Shown here: piece by piece, positions 60,451 to 64,000 of the stretch
Numbering within the stretch: the first letter of the stretch is position 1
Layout: the number at the start of each line of letters is the position of its first letter
Assembly: GCA_963789015.1 (NCBI GenBank)
Contig: CAWBIU010000002.1
Coordinates: forward strand, 62,001 to 126,000
Length of the DNA stretch: 64,000 nt
Reading direction: 5' to 3'
DNA from: JAOPZW01 sp963789015
Lineage (GTDB): Bacteria; Actinomycetota; Thermoleophilia; Solirubrobacterales; Solirubrobacteraceae
Position numbers and translations under genes: made by a program
The notes under the pieces: generated by a model
Seen by the model: the letters and a program-made list of their open reading frames with translations, nothing else
The model's database searches: none
Told to the model about the DNA's origin: nothing

Positions 60451-61368
60451 GTGACCACCACGCTGGCTCATCGCATCATCGACGGACGCGCGTACGCCGC
60501 CGAGATCCTTCGCGAGGTCCGCGACGACGTCGCCGACCTGAGATCTCGCGGCCACGCCGTCGGGATCGCGACGCTGCTCGTCGGCGACGACTACGCGGCG
60601 TCGGTCTACCAACGCCGCATCGATCGCCACGCGAAGGCCGTCGGCGCCGCGTCGCGGCCGGTGCGGATCACGGCCGAGGCGACCTTCGGGCAGGTCGTCG
60701 GCAAGATCGCGGAGCTCGACGTCGATCCGGACATCACGGGCATCCTCGTGCTCCGGCCGCTCCCCGGCCACATCGAGGATGCGCGCGTCTTCGCGCATCT
60801 GCCCGTGCTGAAGGACGTCGAGGCCCAGCACCCGGAGAACGCGGGGCTGCTGGCCCTCGGCACGCCCCGCTTCGTCCCGTCGACCGCGGCCGCCGCGTTC
60901 AACATGCTCGACCGCTACATGCGCGCCTCCGGTCACGATCCCGCGACCGCGTACGACGGGCTGGACCTCGTCATCGTCGGGCGGTCCAACAACGTCGGCA
61001 AGCCCGCGGCGATCCTCGGCCTGCAGCGCAACGCGACCGTGATCTCCGCCCACAAGCACACGCACGACGCCGGCCGGCTGCCCGAGCACACGCGCCAGGC
61101 CGACCTGCTCATCGTCGCCGCCGGGCGGCCGGGGCTGATCGGCGCCGACCACGTGCGCGAGGGCGCGATCGTCGTCGACATCGGGATCAACCCGGTCACG
61201 GATCCCGACGGCAAGGTCCGCCTCGTCGGCGACGTCGACACCGAGAGCGTGCTGCCGCGGGTCCGGGGTGTCTCGCCGGTGCCGGGTGGCGTCGGCCCGA
61301 TCACCGACGCGTGGGTGCTGCGCAACACCCTCACGGCCGCGCGGGCGCTGGCCAGCCACAGCCGCTGA
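60451..61368 (+). CDS. FolD-family protein with substituted catalytic residues
   Basis: 305 residues, GTG start. The overall fold is that of methylene-THF dehydrogenase/cyclohydrolase: RIIDGRAYAAEILREVRDDV, IVGRSNNVGKPAAILGLQR (NADP site) and GVSPVPGGVGPITDAWVL. Key residues differ from FolD. The Tyr-x3-Lys motif reads YQRRI (Ile57 for Lys). The VQLPLP segment reads VLRPLPGH (Gln lost). KDVDGFHPxN reads KDVEAQHPEN (Glu124 for Asp). The Lys and Gln are required for cyclohydrolase activity in known enzymes, so this paralogue is probably at most a dehydrogenase or works on another pterin or C1 compound. Its stop abuts the convergent methyltransferase stop. Confidence 0.85.
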   Translation: MTTTLAHRIIDGRAYAAEILREVRDDVADLRSRGHAVGIATLLVGDDYAASVYQRRIDRHAKAVGAASRPVRITAEATFGQVVGKIAELDVDPDITGILVLRPLPGHIEDARVFAHLPVLKDVEAQHPENAGLLALGTPRFVPSTAAAAFNMLDRYMRASGHDPATAYDGLDLVIVGRSNNVGKPAAILGLQRNATVISAHKHTHDAGRLPEHTRQADLLIVAAGRPGLIGADHVREGAIVVDIGINPVTDPDGKVRLVGDVDTESVLPRVRGVSPVPGGVGPITDAWVLRNTLTAARALASHSR

Positions 61369-62007
61369 TCAGGGCCGCCGGGCGGAGCCGAGGATCTTCG
61401 GCGCGACCGGCGTGTCGAGCACGGTCGGGCGGAAGCTGACGCGCTCGAGCCACTCGACGCGAAACCCGGCCGCGGCGATCGCCTCGTCGGTGCGCCGGGC
61501 GGTGCGGCAGCCGCCCATCGCGCGCCGCCAGATCCCCGTCGCGTCGAGGCCGCGCTGGAGGGCCGCACCGCGCGGCCGGGGCGAGAGGACGTGCTCGAAG
61601 AAGCGCAGCTCGCCGCCGGGCCGGATGACGCGCGCGAGCTCCGCGAGGGCGGCCGACGGGTCCTCGACGCTGCACAGCACCCCGGCGCAGACGCCCGCGT
61701 CGACCGAGGCGTCGGCCAGCGGGAGCGCGTCGGCGAGGCCGTCGCGGACGCGGACCGCCACCGGCGCCGCGCCGGCGGCGTCCTGGGCCATCGCGCGCAG
61801 GGTCGGCTCGGGTTCGATCGCGACGACCTCGCCGACGGCGGCGGGGTAGTGGGGGAACTGGATCCCGCTGCCCGCGCCGACCTCGACGACGCGCCCGGCG
61901 AGCCCGTCGAGCAGGCGGGCGCGCAGGGCCCCGGCGCCCTTGCGCTCGGCGATCGCCGCCGATCGCGCCAGGCAACGCGCGAACAGCGGGTGTCGTCGAT
62001 CGCTCAT
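61369..62007 (-). CDS. Class I SAM-dependent methyltransferase
   Basis: This 212-residue protein is of the UbiE/Methyltransf_11 type: SAM-binding motif I VVEVGAGSGIQFPHYP, post-I acidic AIEPEPTLRAM, motif II VDAGVCAGVLCSV and LARVIRPGGELRFFEH. Members methylate lipids, quinones or small metabolites. The late segment AMGGCRTARRTDEAI is shared with phospholipid N-methyltransferase-like and METTL7-like proteins. Substrate unknown. Confidence 0.88.
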   Translation of the reverse strand: MSDRRHPLFARCLARSAAIAERKGAGALRARLLDGLAGRVVEVGAGSGIQFPHYPAAVGEVVAIEPEPTLRAMAQDAAGAAPVAVRVRDGLADALPLADASVDAGVCAGVLCSVEDPSAALAELARVIRPGGELRFFEHVLSPRPRGAALQRGLDATGIWRRAMGGCRTARRTDEAIAAAGFRVEWLERVSFRPTVLDTPVAPKILGSARRP

Positions 62008-62045
62008 CCGTCAGATGATGGCGTGGCCCCGGTAGAACAGCGTCG

Positions 62046-63065
62046 ATGCCAACGAACATCCGCGACGTCGCCGAGGCCGCGGGCGTGTCCGTCACGACGG
62101 TGTCACACGCCCTGAGCGGGCGCGGACGCGTCGCGCCCGGGACTCGCGAGCGCGTCCGGCGCATCGCCGAGGAGATGGGCTACACCGCCAACCCGCATGC
62201 GCAGCGGCTGGTGTCCGGGCGCAGCAGGACGGTCGCGATCCAGATCGCGGGCTTCGCGAACGAGGGCAGTCCCGACCTGGTCCCGGACGCCGCGTTCTTC
62301 CTCGACGTGCTCAACGGCGCGGCGCGCGCGGCGGCGTCGCGCGAGTACGAGCTCATCCTCGCCCCGTCTGACCTCGACCCGCGCACGACGCAGTCGCTGA
62401 GCATCGACGGCGCCGTCGTGGTGGATCCGCACGGCGACGAGCTGCTGCTGAAGGTGCTGCCCGAGCGCGGCGCGCCGGTCGTGACGACCGGCCGGCCGAC
62501 CCGTGGCGCCGTCCGCTTCCCGTGGATCGACAACGACCACGGGGGCCTGACCGTGCGCGCGCTCGAGCACTTCGCCGAGATGGGCTACCGCCGCCCCGCG
62601 ATCATGGCGACCACACCGAGCCGCTCGTACGTCGCCGACATCCTGGACGCGTACCGCCGCTGGACGGCCGAGCGCGGGATCGAGCCGATCACCATCGAGC
62701 TGCGTGAGCCGCCGGCCGAGCGCGCCGCCGCACGCGCCGCCCAGCGACTGCTGACGAGGCGCGACGCGCCCGATGCCGTCTACGCCACCTACGACCGGCT
62801 CGCCCTCGGCGTCCTGCGCCAGGCCCAGACGCTCGGGCTCTCGGTGCCGGGCGACCTCGGGATCGCGAGCGCCGTGGACGGCGACACCCTGCACTGGGTT
62901 CACCCGACCATCACCGCCATGACCCTCAACCCGGGCCTCATCGGCAGCCGGGCGGTCGAGGCCCTCATCGACCTGGCCGAGGGGAGGCCCGTCGCGCCGG
63001 GCGCGATGGTGCCGGGGCGCGTCGTCGTCCGCGCCTCGACGCAGCGGCGCGGCGACCGCGACTGA
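62046..63065 (+). CDS. LacI family transcriptional regulator
   Basis: 339 residues. N-terminal LacI HTH (NIRDVAEAAGVSVTTVSHAL) and hinge helix (NPHAQRLVSGRSRTV), followed by a type-1 periplasmic-binding-like ligand domain (FFLDVLNGAARAAASREYEL, IDGAVVVDPHGDELL, ITAMTLNPGLIGSRAVEALI). It should repress a transport/catabolic operon and be released by the imported ligand or a metabolite. Nearest candidates are the minus-strand Gfo-Liv-Rid operon and its own region. Divergent from the methyltransferase. Confidence 0.92.
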   Translation: MPTNIRDVAEAAGVSVTTVSHALSGRGRVAPGTRERVRRIAEEMGYTANPHAQRLVSGRSRTVAIQIAGFANEGSPDLVPDAAFFLDVLNGAARAAASREYELILAPSDLDPRTTQSLSIDGAVVVDPHGDELLLKVLPERGAPVVTTGRPTRGAVRFPWIDNDHGGLTVRALEHFAEMGYRRPAIMATTPSRSYVADILDAYRRWTAERGIEPITIELREPPAERAAARAAQRLLTRRDAPDAVYATYDRLALGVLRQAQTLGLSVPGDLGIASAVDGDTLHWVHPTITAMTLNPGLIGSRAVEALIDLAEGRPVAPGAMVPGRVVVRASTQRRGDRD

Positions 63066-63274
63066 CCGCCGGCCAGTCGACGGCCGCGGCGCCCGTCACC
63101 GCATCGACGAGATCGTGCGGCCCGGCGTCAACCTCAACCCTGCCGACACCAAGCTACGGCGAGCACGTGCTCGAGCCGGCGCTGCGCCGGCGGTAGGCGG
63201 CTTCGGAGACGTCCCGGGCGCGACGCTCGCTCGTGCAGCTCCTCGTAGAGCGGGTGCCGCTGCTCGACGGGTGA
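63066..63274. other. Intergenic region with short coding-like remnant and two symmetric sites
   Basis: No gene fits. Bases 63100-63140 read as HRIDEIVRPGVNLNPADT in one frame and 63157-63196 as GEHVLEPALRRR in another, which looks like a decayed gene end of unknown family. A 14-bp palindrome CGAGCACGTGCTCG lies at 63160-63173 and a perfect 7-bp stem with 3-nt loop at 63175-63191; the latter could terminate transcription between the convergent LacI and DUF1116 genes. Confidence 0.35.
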
Positions 63275-64000
63275 TCAGGACGCTGGGGTCTGTGCCTGTT
63301 GGTCGAGGGTGGCGGCGGCGGCCTCGAAGCAGCCCAGGGGCGCGGTCATCATGCCCGCGCCGATCTGGCCGCCGGCCCGTCCCGCGATGCCGACGTCCAT
63401 CAGCGGCGCGATCCCCGTCGCCGCCACGCGCTCGGCGTCGATGCCGGTCGGCGTGCCGCGGAACGACAGGGCGGGGATCCGGTAGACGGGATGCTCGGCC
63501 AGCGTGATCTCGTACATGCGCAGCGTGTTGGCGACCATCTGCTCGGGGCTGCCGCCCTGGTAGTCCTGCAGCGGGAACGCTGCGGCCTGGGCGAAGCCGC
63601 CCAGGCCGGCGGTCTCGTTGATGATGCTCTCGCCGCCCATGAACTCGATGTCCTCGTCCGTGTAGCCGTCGAAGAGCTTGGCCTCGACCTTCGGCAGGCC
63701 GGTGCGGAACCACTCGTCGCCCAGGCCGCTGACGCGGATCGCGAACTCCCGGCAGGAGAACGTCATCGCGGTCACGAGGCTGCTTCCCGGAACGTCGCGG
63801 GCGGCATCGGCGGCGGCCTTGGAGGCGGCCATGGAGAGGCGCAGGAAGAAGTAGTCGTTGCCGGACATGAAGTCGATCACGCGGCGCGTGTCGGCCGGTC
63901 TGTCGGTCGCGACGTCGAGCACGTGCGGCAGCAGCTCGCGCGTGAACAGCAGCGTCGCCGCGGCGTTGCGGCTGTGCAGCTCGTCGCCCATGTTCAGGGC
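63275..64000 (-). CDS. DUF1116 family protein (YlbE/AllG-like), 5' truncated
   Basis: 241 residues are visible and the frame continues past the right edge (ALNMGDELHSRN), so the start is missing. Characteristic family segments are GDELHSRNAAATLLFTRELL, FMSGNDYFFLRLSMAASKAA, SCREFAIRVSGLGDEWFRTG, ESIINETAGLGGFAQAAAFP and FRGTPTGIDAERVAATGIAP. Family members include YlbE/AllG, one of three proteins (with FdrA/AllF and YlbF/AllH) needed for oxamate carbamoyltransfer in E. coli allantoin degradation. The partner genes would be expected just beyond the right edge. It links this region to ureide or hydantoin catabolism. Confidence 0.88.
   Translation of the reverse strand, partial: ALNMGDELHSRNAAATLLFTRELLPHVLDVATDRPADTRRVIDFMSGNDYFFLRLSMAASKAAADAARDVPGSSLVTAMTFSCREFAIRVSGLGDEWFRTGLPKVEAKLFDGYTDEDIEFMGGESIINETAGLGGFAQAAAFPLQDYQGGSPEQMVANTLRMYEITLAEHPVYRIPALSFRGTPTGIDAERVAATGIAPLMDVGIAGRAGGQIGAGMMTAPLGCFEAAAATLDQQAQTPAS

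Noticed and set aside
1..64000. CRISPR arrays, tRNA, rRNA, insertion sequences, prophage
   Set aside because: No regularly spaced repeats, no tRNA T-loop pattern outside coding sequence, no rRNA-like stretches and no transposase, integrase or phage structural proteins were found on reading both strands.

Overview
The window is about 70% GC with dense, short-gapped genes. GTG and TTG starts are common, and ATGA, GTGA and TGATG stop/start overlaps occur repeatedly. Typical actinobacterial families are present: LAL-type LuxR regulators, NarL-type two-component pairs, DHA2 exporters, RbsC-type and Liv-type ABC importers, and Dps. I infer a soil actinobacterium, probably of the Thermoleophilia/Solirubrobacterales type. 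No rRNA, tRNA, CRISPR array, insertion sequence or phage gene was seen.

Region 1 (1-18,920) looks like a catabolic island. In order it holds: a truncated substrate-binding protein; a cupin; an M24 metallohydrolase; a GntR/FadR regulator; a RidA protein; a sugar-type ABC importer (permease, lipoprotein, double ATPase); a 403-residue protein made of three Rid domains; and two short-chain dehydrogenases, one frameshifted. Then come two adenine-deaminase-like amidohydrolases, two NodB-type polysaccharide-deacetylase-like proteins of the kind that includes allantoinase PuuE, an amidase (frameshifted), and three more single-domain Rid proteins. The enzyme types fit import and stepwise opening of a nitrogen-rich ring, with Rid proteins acting on enamine or carbamate intermediates. 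The substrate is unknown.

Region 2 (18,921-33,000) is mixed. It has a secreted two-domain protein followed by a strong hairpin and a NarL-type response regulator convergent with a histidine kinase. Next is an FtsX/MacB-type ABC exporter whose permease and ATPase are broken by many single-base shifts. Two small secreted or membrane proteins, a CitE-like lyase (frameshifted) with a 3-hydroxyisobutyrate-dehydrogenase-like protein, Dps, a DHA2 exporter and an ABC-2 exporter follow.

Region 3 (33,000-52,600) is regulatory, stress and housekeeping: a protein kinase homologue with DFE instead of DFG, a LuxR regulator with a receiver lacking its phospho-acceptor, an HtrA protease, a membrane protein with presenilin-like Asp motifs, a Bax-inhibitor-1 family protein, and a full-length LAL regulator beside a deleted relic of a second one. 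Further on are an enoyl-CoA hydratase, a VOC protein, an AI-2E family protein, a phasin-like protein behind a perfect inverted repeat, an M23 peptidase, a leucyl aminopeptidase, and a FucP-type permease with a sugar-binding lipoprotein.

Region 4 (52,600-64,000) is a second catabolic block. A seven-gene minus-strand operon runs from a Gfo/Idh oxidoreductase through a branched-chain-amino-acid-type ABC importer (LivK, LivH, a LivM-LivG fusion, LivF) to a medium-chain dehydrogenase and a further Rid protein. It is followed by a FolD paralogue with altered catalytic residues, a methyltransferase, a LacI regulator, and, truncated at the right edge, a DUF1116 protein of the YlbE/AllG family (oxamate carbamoyltransferase in E. 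coli allantoin catabolism).

The most striking feature is the concentration of Rid-family domains: eight domains in six genes. Only one of them keeps the arginine needed for imine deamination. They sit with amidohydrolases, an amidase and two importers. A technical caveat is that at least three otherwise well-conserved genes, plus the FtsX exporter, carry single-base insertions, so sequence error must be excluded before calling them pseudogenes.
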